Shown piece after piece: positions 17,335 through 26,176 of a DNA stretch of 46,558 bases. The stretch lies in assembly GCA_022826645.1 (NCBI GenBank), contig JAJDUM010000049.1, forward strand, positions 1 to 46,558. The letters run 5' to 3'. A program made the translations under genes and the position numbers. Source of the stretch: Candidatus Poribacteria bacterium (lineage in GTDB: Bacteria; Poribacteria; WGA-4E; PCPOR2b). The notes beneath the pieces are model-generated. The model searched no databases and was not told the DNA's origin. It saw only the letters and a list, made by a program, of their open reading frames with translations. The first letter of the stretch is position 1, and the number at the start of each line of letters is the position of its first letter.

Positions 17335-17650
17335 ACCGGAGGGAGTTTGAGGGCAACCACAAGTGCTTGCCCCTACGAAGCGGAAAGCCGCGAGTCATAA
17401 ATGGCAAGCTTGGTTTGAGGGCAACCACAAGTGCTTGCATCCCGATTCATCGGGGGGTTGCCCCTACATTAGGACAATCCCTGTAGGGGTTGGCTTTCCC
17501 AACCCGTTGGGCGAGGAAACCTCGCCCCTACGATTGAGCACTTAAAGTGGTTGATGCGCTGCCGAAATGATCATCAGGGGATTCACACAACGTCGGGCAA
17601 GATGCCCGACCTACGGGGATTGTTTTCAGCCCTGAAGGAGTAAGTGTTTC
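17335..17650. repeat. Cluster of five REP-like hairpins between gatC and gatA
   Basis: Minus-oriented GTAG-headed hairpins at 17351-17376, 17419-17467, 17509-17531 and 17592-17614, and a plus-oriented one at 17483-17505 (GTAG then GGGTTGG/CCAACCC). The second is a copy of the first with CCCGATTCATCGGG (17441-17454) inserted in its arm. The cluster separates two genes that normally form one operon. Confidence 0.8.
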
Positions 17651-19120
17651 ATGCCGTTATATGAATTAACAGCCCACGAACTTCATGAGAAATTGAAAGC
17701 GCGGGAGATTACTGCCGTCGAATTGACGCAGTCTATGTACGATCGGATTGGCGAAGTTGAAGAACAGATAGATGGCTATCTGACGCTGACTGAAGAGGGT
17801 GCGCTTGAGAGTGCTGCGGCGGCGGATGAAGGCTTCCAGCGCGGGGATGAGATGCCTCCGTTGGCGGGAATCCCGATCGCGATTAAGGATGTAATTTGCA
17901 CCAAAGGGGTGTTGACGACGTGCGGTTCTAAGATATTGGGGAGCTTTGTCTCCCCGTACGATGCAACTGTGATGACCAAGCTCCATCAACAGGGGGCTGT
18001 GATGCTCGGTAAGACGAACATGGACGAGTTCGCGATGGGGTCATCGACGGAAAATTCGGCGTATCAGACGACGCGGAATCCGTGGAATCTGGAGACTATC
18101 CCCGGTGGTTCGAGCGGTGGTTCCTCTGCCGTTGTCGCTGCGGACACAGCGATCTGCTCGCTTGGATCGGACACCGGCGGCTCGATCCGACAACCTGCTG
18201 CGTTGTGCGGTGTGGTGGGGATGAAGCCGACCTACGGGCGGATTTCGCGGTTCGGGTTGGTGGCGTTCGCATCGTCGTTGGATCAGATTGGACCGTTCTC
18301 GAAGGACATGACCGACTGCGCTCTGGTGCTCAACGCGATCTGCGGACATGATCCGATGGATTCGACCTCGGCAGATGTACCTGTTCCAGATTTTACGAAG
18401 TCACTGATTAATGATCTCGAAGGGGTTAAGGTTGGCATCCCGAAAGAGTATTTTACGGCGGGGATTGACCCGGAGGTAGAGGAGAGCGTTCGGGCGGCGA
18501 TTGGGGTGCTTCAGGAAGCGGGTGCAACGATTGAGGAGGTGTCTCTGCCGCATACGGACTACGCTATGGCGACATATTACATTATCGCCCCGGCAGAGGC
18601 GAGCGCGAATTTGGCACGTTACGACGGCGTGCGCTACGGTTTCCGTGCAACAAACGCTGATGAACTGGGTGATATGTATAGACAGACGCGGAGCCAAGGT
18701 TTCGGGGAAGAGGTTAAGCGGCGCATTATGCTCGGCACTTACGCACTCAGTTCGGGCTACTACGACGCGTACTACCTGAAAGCGCAGAAAGTAAGGACAC
18801 TGATCAAGTCCGATTTTGATGACGCCTTTGAGAAGGTTGATGTGGTTGTCACGCCGACCTCACCGACAGCGGCGTTCAAGATTGGGGAGCGGACCGCGGA
18901 TCCGCTGCAGATGTACCTCTCCGATGTGCTGACAACACCGGCGAGCCTTGCGGGTTTGCCGGGGATTTCTATACCGTGTGGATTAACGTCGGACGATTTA
19001 CCGATCGGCTTGCAGATCCTCGCTGCCCCGTTTGAGGAGGAGAAGATCCTGCGGGCGGCATATACCTTTGAGCAGAACACCGACCACCATCGAAAGCGCC
19101 CCAACCTGTCCTCAAAGTGA
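17651..19120 (+). CDS. gatA: Asp-tRNA(Asn)/Glu-tRNA(Gln) amidotransferase subunit A
   Basis: A 489-residue amidase-signature enzyme that releases ammonia from glutamine for tRNA-dependent amidation. The Ser-cis-Ser-Lys triad is present: Lys in [14 protein letters not shown], the cis-Ser in [12 protein letters not shown], and the nucleophile in the GGSSGGSSA region's following loop. TTCGSKIL and [17 protein letters not shown] are strongly GatA-like, separating it from generic amidases. GGAG lies 10 nt before the ATG, a longer spacing than its neighbours use. It would need GatB from elsewhere. Confidence 0.96.
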   Translation: MPLYELTAHELHEKLKAREITAVELTQSMYDRIGEVEEQIDGYLTLTEEGALESAAAADEGFQRGDEMPPLAGIPIAIKDVICTKGVLTTCGSKILGSFVSPYDATVMTKLHQQGAVMLGKTNMDEFAMGSSTENSAYQTTRNPWNLETIPGGSSGGSSAVVAADTAICSLGSDTGGSIRQPAALCGVVGMKPTYGRISRFGLVAFASSLDQIGPFSKDMTDCALVLNAICGHDPMDSTSADVPVPDFTKSLINDLEGVKVGIPKEYFTAGIDPEVEESVRAAIGVLQEAGATIEEVSLPHTDYAMATYYIIAPAEASANLARYDGVRYGFRATNADELGDMYRQTRSQGFGEEVKRRIMLGTYALSSGYYDAYYLKAQKVRTLIKSDFDDAFEKVDVVVTPTSPTAAFKIGERTADPLQMYLSDVLTTPASLAGLPGISIPCGLTSDDLPIGLQILAAPFEEEKILRAAYTFEQNTDHHRKRPNLSSK

Positions 19121-19264
19121 AACGTGAAAACAATGGGTTTATTAAAGAAGAGTTCATTGGTTCAAGAGTTCATTAGTACATTAATGAACCAACAAAATGG
19201 ACCAAGGGCGGAAACAACATCCTCACCAGCTATCAACAAAGGTTATTAAGTGTGGAGGGAACCC

Positions 19265-20104
19265 ATGGATACTGTAAACAGCTTTGATTCTAAGGGAAAG
19301 AAATATATGCCGGTCTTTCCAAGGGCGACCGGAAAGCCCACGGTTTACATCGAAGGCTATCCCTCGGAGGACGATGAGCCACTGGCTGCAACCGGATTCC
19401 ACGGCGTACAGATTCGGACCTTCAGCGACCAACTTGCGCGCTATTTTAGCACTGAACAGTCTATCTACATCGGTATCGACAGTTTTATCTACTATTATGA
19501 AGGGGACCGAACGAAATTCGTCGCCCCTGACATCTACGTTGTCTTGGGAGCAGAGAAGTATCCAGAGCGGCGCAGTTTCTACACCTGGGCAGAGGGGGTT
19601 ATGCCGACGGTCGTGTTTGAATTCCTCTCCGACTCTACTGCCGCTCAGGACCGTGGGGCAAAGTTGAGCCAATACCTCGTTGACATCGGGGTGGCGGAGT
19701 ATTTCATCCACCAACCCGAAGGGGATAAGCCACCCGAATTTCATGGCTGGCGTCGAAGTCCCTCCGGTGAAATTGAGGGGATTCCACCGGACGCTGAGGG
19801 GGGATTATTTAGTCATAGCCTGAATCTATGGTTCCGTTGGGAGGATTACATCGGCAACGTGCGGCTTTTACGACCCTATCTGCCCGATGGGACACCCATC
19901 ACTACTTCAGAGGAGGAGGTCCGGCTTCGACTGGAGGCACAAGCGTTGGCTCAAGCGGAAGCCGATCGCAGACGTGAGGCAGAACTGACAGCACAACGGG
20001 CAGAAACACGCGCTCAACAGGAAGCAGAACGCCGCCAACAGGTAGAGTCCGAATTAGAACAACTCCGTGCACAACTCGCTGCTTTAGAGGACGAAGGCAG
20101 CTAG
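19265..20104 (+). CDS. Uma2-family (DUF820) restriction-endonuclease-fold protein with coiled-coil tail
   Basis: 279 residues from the chosen start. The central region matches Uma2: APDIYVVLG (the PD of a PD-(D/E)xK fold), TVVFEFLSDST (the acidic residue), then DRGAKLSQYLVDIGVAEYFIH. The last ~65 residues are a Q/A/E/R-rich coiled coil (EEEVRLRLEAQALAQAEADR onward), common in such proteins. Function is unknown; the family is often found in large paralogous sets. A GTG at 19250 could start a longer form, but GGAGGG lies just before the ATG at 19265, so I chose that. It is followed 54 nt later by a membrane-protein gene. Confidence 0.87.
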   Translation: MDTVNSFDSKGKKYMPVFPRATGKPTVYIEGYPSEDDEPLAATGFHGVQIRTFSDQLARYFSTEQSIYIGIDSFIYYYEGDRTKFVAPDIYVVLGAEKYPERRSFYTWAEGVMPTVVFEFLSDSTAAQDRGAKLSQYLVDIGVAEYFIHQPEGDKPPEFHGWRRSPSGEIEGIPPDAEGGLFSHSLNLWFRWEDYIGNVRLLRPYLPDGTPITTSEEEVRLRLEAQALAQAEADRRREAELTAQRAETRAQQEAERRQQVESELEQLRAQLAALEDEGS

Positions 20105-20158
20105 ATAAGTGAAACGGTAGATTTGCACATCTGCTTCTCTTCAGAAAGGTCAAGTCTA

Positions 20159-20656
20159 ATGAACGACGCATACAGGTCTCCAAGGCATCTCCCCTTCGCA
20201 CCCTTGGGTGGGTTAGCCGGCGCGTTGCTTGGGGGGGCGCTCTGGGCAAAATATATTGAGTGGACGGGGCTCACCGCTGGGTGGGTTGCACTTGCTATTG
20301 GTATTCTCGCAGGGATCGGTGTATTGTTGGTGGGCAGGTCGAGGCAGGTCTCTATCAGCCTTATTGCGGCGGTGTTCGCTGTGATCGGTATCCTTGTCGG
20401 GAAATATCTCGATGTCCAGTGGAATTACCCTGACACCGTCACAGTTGCAATTCTGGAGAAGCCTGATTCACCGTCAGATGATCCAGACAGTATCGACGAG
20501 ATGATCGAGCTAAGGGGAGGCGGTATGTCGGTGTGGCAGTTGATGCACCAACGGATGCAGTGGATTGATCTGCTCTACTATGTGGTTTCGGCATACATTG
20601 CATTTCGCGTATCCTACAGCAAGCGTTTATATCACTTTTTTTTTAGGATGGGATGA
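20159..20656 (+). CDS. Small membrane protein of unknown function
   Basis: 165 residues from ATG 20159 (AAGG 8-10 nt upstream); another ATG at 20123 would add 12 residues. Three hydrophobic segments occupy roughly residues 15-33, 38-56 and 61-80 (LAGALLGGALWAKYI; WVALAIGILAGIGVLLVG; ISLIAAVFAVIGILVGKYL). A polar loop with SPSDDPDSIDEMIE follows, and a fourth weaker hydrophobic stretch lies near the end. I do not recognise a family. It ends 7 nt before the protease gene, so the two are surely co-transcribed and may cooperate at the membrane. Confidence 0.75.
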   Translation: MNDAYRSPRHLPFAPLGGLAGALLGGALWAKYIEWTGLTAGWVALAIGILAGIGVLLVGRSRQVSISLIAAVFAVIGILVGKYLDVQWNYPDTVTVAILEKPDSPSDDPDSIDEMIELRGGGMSVWQLMHQRMQWIDLLYYVVSAYIAFRVSYSKRLYHFFFRMG

Positions 20657-20663
20657 CGATTCT

Positions 20664-22136
20664 ATGAAAGAGCAGAAGTCGTATCAACGTTATAGATTGG
20701 ATTTACTGGGGTGCCTCGCGGTTTTGGCTTTCCTCCTACTATTACAACCCGCGGTCGGGCTAGCACAGGGGGAAAAGGACGGAGCCAAAGGCCCACTTGA
20801 TGATGAACTATTAGAGAATATATCGTTGTTCTCAGAGGTGTTGGCGCATGTTGAACAGAGCCATTTGGATTCGCCTGATTCTGAACCACTCATGTATGGC
20901 GCGATTCGAGGGATGCTGCGGACACTGGATCCGTATAGCCAATTTTTCCCACCAGAGAACTATACGGACTTTCGTTCCGAGAGTCGTGGTACCTACGGGG
21001 GACTTGGCATGGAGATCGGCATGCGGGATGAGCGGCTCACAATTGTCTCGCCTTTCAAAGGAACGCCTGCCTATAAAGCGGGGCTTCAGAGTGGCGACAT
21101 TATTAGCCAAATCGAGGGCAAGCCGACAACACACATGACAACGATGGACGCCGTTGAACTTCTGCGGGGCGAGCCGGGAACACAAGTCACCATTACGATT
21201 TTGCGCGAAGGTGAACCGAGACCGCTGGAGGTACCGTTGACACGCGATGTTATTCAATTCCCGAGTGTCGAATCAAAGATACTGAAGGGGGATATTGGAT
21301 ATATCCGGATTAACCAGTTCCGCGATAACACGGCTAACGATGTCGATACGGCGTTTGACACCTTCAGCCAGCAGGAGATAGCCGGGCTCATTTTGGATCT
21401 CCGATCCAATCCGGGCGGGTTACTTCGATCAGCGGTCGAGATTGCCAGCGATTTTTTGGCGCCGGGCGAATTGGTTGTTTATACACAGGGCAAAACCCCA
21501 CGCGAAGAATACAGTGCGGAGGAAGGCAAACAGCAGAAACGTTACCCGCTTATCGTGCTTGTGAACGGTGGCAGCGCGAGCGCGTCCGAGATTGTCGCCG
21601 GTGCGATCAAAGATCATGGGCGTGGGTTGGTTATGGGGGAAAAGACTTTTGGTAAGGCGTCGGTTCAGCAGGTTTTTCCACTGCGCAGCGGAGCCGCTGT
21701 TAAGCTGACCGTGGCGCACTACTATAGCCCCAATGGGGTTGACATCGATAAAATTGGCATCGTCCCTGACATTGAAGATCCGTGGTTCAGTCGTTCCGAG
21801 ATTCAGATGTTGCGGCAACTTCAAAACCATGAAGACATCAAGGACTTCATCGAAACAAATGGGGATGACATCCTCAGTCAGTTGGAAAAGGCGCAGCACG
21901 CCTCAAAAGAGGACACCGAGGCGGCGTCAACCCTGAGGAAATACCAACGGCTGGTCGATTCGTTCACAGAGGAAGGGATTATCTTGAGCGATGTCGGGCT
22001 GAAACTGGCAATCGCACGTCAGACTGAAAATGACCTTGATGAGTACGAATATGATCCGCGGATTATTCGGGCGATGGATCAGTTGCGTGTGTTCAAGATT
22101 TATCAGTCCTCCCTAAAAACTAACGAGTTAGAGTAG
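20664..22136 (+). CDS. ctpA: S41-family carboxy-terminal processing protease
   Basis: 490 residues from ATG 20664. A signal peptide or membrane anchor spans 14-34 (LLGCLAVLAFLLLLQPAVGLA), so it acts outside the cytoplasmic membrane. A PDZ domain follows (YGGLGMEIG... AGLQSGDIISQIEG, about 110-190). The peptidase domain has LILDLRSNPGG (242-252), and the Ser306-Lys331 dyad (NGGSASASEI...GEKTFGKAS), 25 residues apart as in CtpA. A longer open frame from 20565 overlaps the upstream gene and lacks a better start. CtpA proteins trim C-termini of envelope proteins; the substrate is unknown. Confidence 0.94.
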   Translation: MKEQKSYQRYRLDLLGCLAVLAFLLLLQPAVGLAQGEKDGAKGPLDDELLENISLFSEVLAHVEQSHLDSPDSEPLMYGAIRGMLRTLDPYSQFFPPENYTDFRSESRGTYGGLGMEIGMRDERLTIVSPFKGTPAYKAGLQSGDIISQIEGKPTTHMTTMDAVELLRGEPGTQVTITILREGEPRPLEVPLTRDVIQFPSVESKILKGDIGYIRINQFRDNTANDVDTAFDTFSQQEIAGLILDLRSNPGGLLRSAVEIASDFLAPGELVVYTQGKTPREEYSAEEGKQQKRYPLIVLVNGGSASASEIVAGAIKDHGRGLVMGEKTFGKASVQQVFPLRSGAAVKLTVAHYYSPNGVDIDKIGIVPDIEDPWFSRSEIQMLRQLQNHEDIKDFIETNGDDILSQLEKAQHASKEDTEAASTLRKYQRLVDSFTEEGIILSDVGLKLAIARQTENDLDEYEYDPRIIRAMDQLRVFKIYQSSLKTNELE

Positions 22137-22481
22137 CCTAAGTTGCTAGGTTCTGTTGACATTTCAGTATAGCCAGATAACAGAGAGGCATAAATCGGTT
22201 TGCTGACCGGGAAACCGGAGAAAAGAAACCGAGTTTTGAAGAAAAAACTCGGTTTCCGAACGCTTTTCCATTGATTTAGCATTTTTCACAGTAACAAAAT
22301 CAAAATGTCAACACGCCCTAGTTAACCATAGTCAAACCAGTCGCGATTCGGAGATCGCTCCTACCGTATGTTTTTTGTAGGAGGGAAGTCCAATTCCCGA
22401 CTATTACGCCGGTTTCTGGTGCCTGGTTTATCGACTAGCAACTTGCGTTAGAGTAACCTATCGAGAATTGAGAATCGCTTC
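22137..22481. repeat. Spacer with a MITE and two REP hairpins
   Basis: After the protease stop comes the 177-bp MITE (separate entry), then a minus-oriented GTAG hairpin (GCGAT/ATCGC stem, 22342-22364) and a plus-oriented one (GTAG at 22377). An AGCAACTTGCGTTA motif near 22436 recurs at about 39531 and 45376. hisF begins without an obvious Shine-Dalgarno. Confidence 0.65.
22145..22321. mobile_element. MITE-like element with CTAG ends, copy 1
   Basis: 177 bp starting CTAGGTTCTGTTGACATTTC and ending, when reverse-complemented, CTAGGGCGTGTTGACATTTT, so the termini are imperfect inverted repeats. The middle holds a palindrome AAACCGAGTTTT...AAAACTCGGTTT that could also act as a terminator. A closely similar element lies at 45201-45376. 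No open frame is inside. It would need a transposase supplied from elsewhere. Confidence 0.75.
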
Positions 22482-23261
22482 ATGATTACGAAACGAATGA
22501 TCCCGTGCCTCGATGTTCGAGCGGGCAAGGTTACAAAAGGGGTCGCTTTCCAAGGCAATATCGATGTCGGCGATCCGGTAGCGATGGCGCGCGCCTACTA
22601 TGAGGGCGGGGTAGATGAACTTGTATTTTACGACATCACCGCGAGCAACGAGCGGCGTGACATTATGATTGATGTGGTCTCAGCGGTCGCTGCGGAGATC
22701 TTTATCCCTTTCTCGGTGGGCGGTGGGTTACGGACATTAGATGATATGCGCCGTGTCCTGCTCGCGGGAGCGGAGAAGGTGAGTATCGATTCCGGCGCGG
22801 TGAGGAATCCGCAACTCCTCGCGGAGGGGGCAAAGGCGTTTGGGAGTCAGTGCGTTGTGTTGAGTATGCAGGTGAAGCGGGTACCGAAAAGCGATGAGAT
22901 TCCGAGTGGGTTCGAGATCTATATCGATGGCGGCCGTCGTCCGATGGGGTTAGATGCCCTTGCGTGGTCGCAACGTGGGGTGGAGTTGGGCGCTGGTGAG
23001 ATTGTGGTCAACAGCATTGACCAAGACGGCACGAAAGCGGGATATGATATAGAGTTGACAAAGGCGATTGCCGATCTTGTTCCAGTTCCCGTGATAGCGT
23101 CTGGGGGTGCCGGGAATCCGGAGCATATCCGCGATGTGTTTGTCGAGAGCAATGCCGATGCAGCGATTGTTGCTTCGATCACCCATTACGGTGAGTTTTC
23201 GATTGAGCATATCAAGCGGTATCTTGAGACGGAAGGGGTGCCGATCCGCAATACGTGGTAG
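22482..23261 (+). CDS. hisF: HisF-like cyclase, catalytic Asp130 replaced by Gln
   Basis: A 259-residue TIM barrel that aligns without gaps to Thermotoga HisF over the first 130 residues. Asp11 ([12 protein letters not shown]), Asp51 ([10 protein letters not shown]), the phosphate loops SVGGG and ASGGAG, and [12 protein letters not shown] are all present. HisF makes imidazole-glycerol phosphate and AICAR using ammonia from HisH. At position 130, the second catalytic Asp, this protein has Gln ([10 protein letters not shown]; codon CAG), and the following loop carries a short insertion (PKSDEIPSG). Either a variant HisF or a HisF-like enzyme of another pathway is possible. No other his gene is nearby. 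The start has only a weak ribosome binding site. Confidence 0.85.
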   Translation: MITKRMIPCLDVRAGKVTKGVAFQGNIDVGDPVAMARAYYEGGVDELVFYDITASNERRDIMIDVVSAVAAEIFIPFSVGGGLRTLDDMRRVLLAGAEKVSIDSGAVRNPQLLAEGAKAFGSQCVVLSMQVKRVPKSDEIPSGFEIYIDGGRRPMGLDALAWSQRGVELGAGEIVVNSIDQDGTKAGYDIELTKAIADLVPVPVIASGGAGNPEHIRDVFVESNADAAIVASITHYGEFSIEHIKRYLETEGVPIRNTW

Positions 23262-23619
23262 TTCATTGGTACATTGGTTCATTAGTTCATTGGTTCATTA
23301 GTTCATTAGCATGTAGGTTGAGGTTCATTTCTCAATGTCCAAGTCTAAGACGGGCAACCACAAGGGTTGCCCCTACAGGCACACCTTTAGGACAAGTCTT
23401 TAATTTGAGAAGGAAAGGGTTCCGATCCGCAATACCTAGTAGTTCATTGGTACATTAGGTGATTGGTTCATCGATTATGGTAGCGTTTAGAATTACTTAG
23501 ATGCACCCAATGAATAACCCCCTAAATCCCGCCCCCGATTTTATCGGGATGTGCCACTTGTCAGGGGGACTTGATATGCAAACCCCCTAAATCCCCCTTG
23601 TCAGGGGGACTTTGTGGTG
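23262..23619. repeat. Spacer with a partial copy of the hisF 3' end and other repeats
   Basis: Octamers begin at the hisF stop codon (23262-23310). A GTAG-headed hairpin lies at 23352-23376. Bases 23406-23456 repeat the last codons, stop and octamer start of hisF (23225-23275), with 46 of 51 bases identical. Two CCCCCTAAATCC...AGGGGGACTT elements follow (23516-23572 with CCCGATTTTATCGGG inserted, and 23581-23612 without it). Confidence 0.75.
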
Positions 23620-25245
23620 TTAGCCGTTCGCTCGGAATGTTGGTGCGGCGGCGGCTTCGATGGCGACATTGATGCAGGCGGGTAATCCGGAGGCCAGTGC
23701 CCGTTCAACCGCGGGGGTCAGGTCGTCTGGGTGCTGGACAAACTCGCCATGCCCTCCCAACCCTTCAATCATTTTGTCGTAGCGCGACGGCAACAACTCA
23801 CATCCAATCGTGCGATCTCCCCCATAATTCTGAATCTGTAGTTGGTGTTCTGCATTCCAACGTGCATCATTTCCTACGATCGCGATGATAGGCAGATTGT
23901 AACGTAGCGCGGTATCGAACTCCAGCGCGTGGTAGCCGAATGTGCCATCCCCTAAGAAAACAAAGACGGGTTGATCCGGACATGTTAGTTTTGCTGCGAC
24001 TCCCATCGGGATAGCGCTGCCGATTGAGCCTGCGGGACCGTTGATGAGACGGGGCTCCGCCTCCAATCCTGCTTGTACCCATTGTCCAAACTCCCCACCG
24101 TCGCTGACGAATATCGCGCCATCGTCGAGAAACGGTTGAAGTGCCTCACATACCCGTAAAGGATGAATGGGTTGGTCCGCAGATCGACGCAGTGCTTCCC
24201 ATTCGGGCGGGGTAGTCTTTCGCGCTGCCACGACTTCCGCCCGCCAAGAATCGTGCCGTCTTACACTTTGTGAACCATCAAGGGCTTGTGCTGCGGCTGT
24301 CAACTGTCGTAGGATGTGCGTTGGTTCGGCGTGTATTGGTAGGACAGCTGGGTTTTCTGAACGCAGCTGCGCGGCGTCGGCATCAATCTGGATGAAGCGA
24401 CACGCTTCGGAGAAAAATGGGGGCTGACCGAACCGCATGGAGAAGTCGAGTTTTTTGCCCCCCAACAGTACAACGTCCGCTCTGCCCAAGCAGTTTGTCG
24501 CCCCATGCAGCCATGGGTCGTTGACTCCGCGTGGGCTTTCCATCGGGAGGGCGGGGATACCTGTTGCTTGGGATAGCCGCTCCACCTCTGCCCATCGCAC
24601 GGGACGTCCCATCGCGGGACCTACCAGAATGAGTGGGTGGTCTGCTTGGATCAGTTGACCGAGTATATCGTCCAGATCGCTCGTTGGAGGCATGGCTGTG
24701 GGGGTTGTATCTGTGTCCGCCGCTTGAGGGGAACGGGAAGCAATGGTAGTTTCAAGGATATCGGCGGGTAGACTTACGTGCACTGGACCGGGCCGACCTT
24801 CGCAAGCCAGCGAGAGGGCATCCGCGATTGTCTCGTCAAGACGGGAGGGATCTTTTGCCAGCCATGCTGCTTTTGTGACCGGCTTGGCGGTAGCGACCTG
24901 ATCAATTTCCTGAAACGCGCCCTCCCCGATCTGTGCGTGCGGGGCGTGTCCGCTTAATAGCAGGACTGGCGACTCCGACATTAGCGCGCCGTAGAGTGCG
25001 GAGATTGCGTTGCAGTGACCGGGTCCCGCGGTCAGCAGTGCGACACCCGGTCCCTCGGTTAGGCGTCCCCACCCATCTGCCATGTGCACCGCTGCGGCCT
25101 CGTGGCGTGTGTGGATAATGTGGATGTCGCGTCCGATGCAGGCGTCGTATAGGGAGAGGATTTGGTTACCGGAGAGGGAGAAGAGGTGTCTAACACCTAC
25201 GGAAACTAAGGATTCTATCAGCAGTTCTGCGCCGGTTTTTGACAT
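23620..25245 (-). CDS. Thiamine-pyrophosphate-binding enzyme (acetolactate synthase/benzaldehyde lyase-like)
   Basis: A 541-residue protein with the three domains of the POX/AHAS superfamily. The N-terminal pyrimidine-binding domain has the catalytic Glu49 in HTRHEAAAVHMADGWGR. The central domain includes SHAPHAQIG-like and ADHPLILVGPAMG segments. The C-terminal TPP domain has GDG (432-434) followed by Asn459, the GDG-X(24)-N metal and diphosphate motif. It is monocistronic, so a biosynthetic acetolactate synthase with regulatory subunit is unlikely; oxalyl-CoA decarboxylase, benzaldehyde-lyase or sulfo-substrate relatives are possible. No Shine-Dalgarno is visible before the ATG. Confidence 0.88.
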   Translation of the reverse strand: MSKTGAELLIESLVSVGVRHLFSLSGNQILSLYDACIGRDIHIIHTRHEAAAVHMADGWGRLTEGPGVALLTAGPGHCNAISALYGALMSESPVLLLSGHAPHAQIGEGAFQEIDQVATAKPVTKAAWLAKDPSRLDETIADALSLACEGRPGPVHVSLPADILETTIASRSPQAADTDTTPTAMPPTSDLDDILGQLIQADHPLILVGPAMGRPVRWAEVERLSQATGIPALPMESPRGVNDPWLHGATNCLGRADVVLLGGKKLDFSMRFGQPPFFSEACRFIQIDADAAQLRSENPAVLPIHAEPTHILRQLTAAAQALDGSQSVRRHDSWRAEVVAARKTTPPEWEALRRSADQPIHPLRVCEALQPFLDDGAIFVSDGGEFGQWVQAGLEAEPRLINGPAGSIGSAIPMGVAAKLTCPDQPVFVFLGDGTFGYHALEFDTALRYNLPIIAIVGNDARWNAEHQLQIQNYGGDRTIGCELLPSRYDKMIEGLGGHGEFVQHPDDLTPAVERALASGLPACINVAIEAAAAPTFRANG

Positions 25246-25690
25246 TGGATTTATTACGTTTTCTCCATATTTAATCTATAGGGCTAGGCTGCAACTTCTC
25301 CGGTCAAAGACCGATATTAAAACGTAATGCGTAACGAGTAATACGTAATGAGAAAATTTCACGCATCACGTATTATTTCTTTGAAAGAAATAGGGCGGGT
25401 TGACATTTTGCTATCGCCAATCACGCAAACACTGTAAGAAAGACTGTCGATTTTGGAAAATCGACCTACAGCAGGGCAACCAAGTGGATGGCGAGATACA
25501 CATGTCGCCCTACCCCGATAAATCCCCCGATAGGATCGGGGCAGGCCCGATGAATCGGGACAGGCGGGATTCAAAACCGGGGCTATGTTGGTTCAAAATA
25601 CTGTCGAGATATGAATCTCGACCTACAGGCACACAACCCTGATACTATACACACTGTCTCGACGGGGTTGGATGGATCAATCTGTTATGA
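25246..25690. repeat. Gene-free spacer of repeats
   Basis: A TAATGCGTAACGAGTAATACGTAATG block with an inverted copy (25317-25372); a lone MITE end (TAGGGCGGGTTGACATTTTG, from 25390); GTAG-headed hairpins with GTCGATTTT/AAAATCGAC (25446-25469) and GTCGAGAT/ATCTCGAC (25603-25626) stems; and a composite TCGCCC element filled with CCCGAT/ATCGGG palindromes (about 25500-25590). Confidence 0.65.
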
Positions 25691-26146
25691 TTACCGGGTC
25701 GTTATCTGCTCAAGCCCCAAGTACCGTGTTTCTGGAAATCCTGCCTCAAGGTCGTGCCAAAACTGGTTTTTCAGAACTGTAGGACGCACATCCAGTCCGT
25801 CCATGTCCATCTTGGAAAAGAAACGCGCATTGACGAGAAAGGTCTCATCGGACTCTCTATTGGCGAGGGTGGGGTGTCCATCGAACGTGTGACATCGAAT
25901 GAAAAACTTGCAGAAGTGGTAGCCCGGTTCGGCATATTCGACGATATAGATGATACGATCTAACGCGACAGATAGCCCTGTTTCCTCCATCGTCTCGCGT
26001 TGTGCACAATCGAAGATGGATTCGTTTCCCTGTAATTTCCCGCCCGGTGGCACCCAAAAGTCGTACCGCCCGATTTTTTTGTGATTGACAAGGAGTAGTT
26101 CACGCTGTTGTATAATCAACGCGGCAGCACTGATTCCGTATCTCAT
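25691..26146 (-). CDS. NUDIX hydrolase
   Basis: A 151-residue protein with a complete Nudix box: Gly36, Glu42, then RETMEETGL (50-58), fitting GX5EX7REUXEEXGU. Members cleave nucleoside diphosphates linked to another moiety; a specific substrate cannot be inferred. The box is preceded by WVPPGGKLQGNES, as in the MutT/ADP-ribose groups. It starts 30 nt after the stop of the PhyH-like gene on the same strand, so the two are probably one transcript. The ribosome binding site is weak. Confidence 0.92.
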   Translation of the reverse strand: MRYGISAAALIIQQRELLLVNHKKIGRYDFWVPPGGKLQGNESIFDCAQRETMEETGLSVALDRIIYIVEYAEPGYHFCKFFIRCHTFDGHPTLANRESDETFLVNARFFSKMDMDGLDVRPTVLKNQFWHDLEAGFPETRYLGLEQITTR

Positions 26147-26176
26147 CGGTTGGGTCTCTATAGCTGCACGATCCCG

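Noticed and set aside
19250..19264. GTG start giving a longer Uma2-type protein
   Set aside because: GGAGGG lies inside that extension at the right distance from the ATG at 19265.
22145..22321. The element as a degraded IS with a transposase remnant
   Set aside because: At 177 bp with no open frame and a closely matching second copy, it fits a MITE; no transposase-like peptide is seen in any frame.
22482..23261. HisF as part of a histidine operon
   Set aside because: Neighbours are a protease and a TPP enzyme, with repeats on both sides; no other his gene is in the window.
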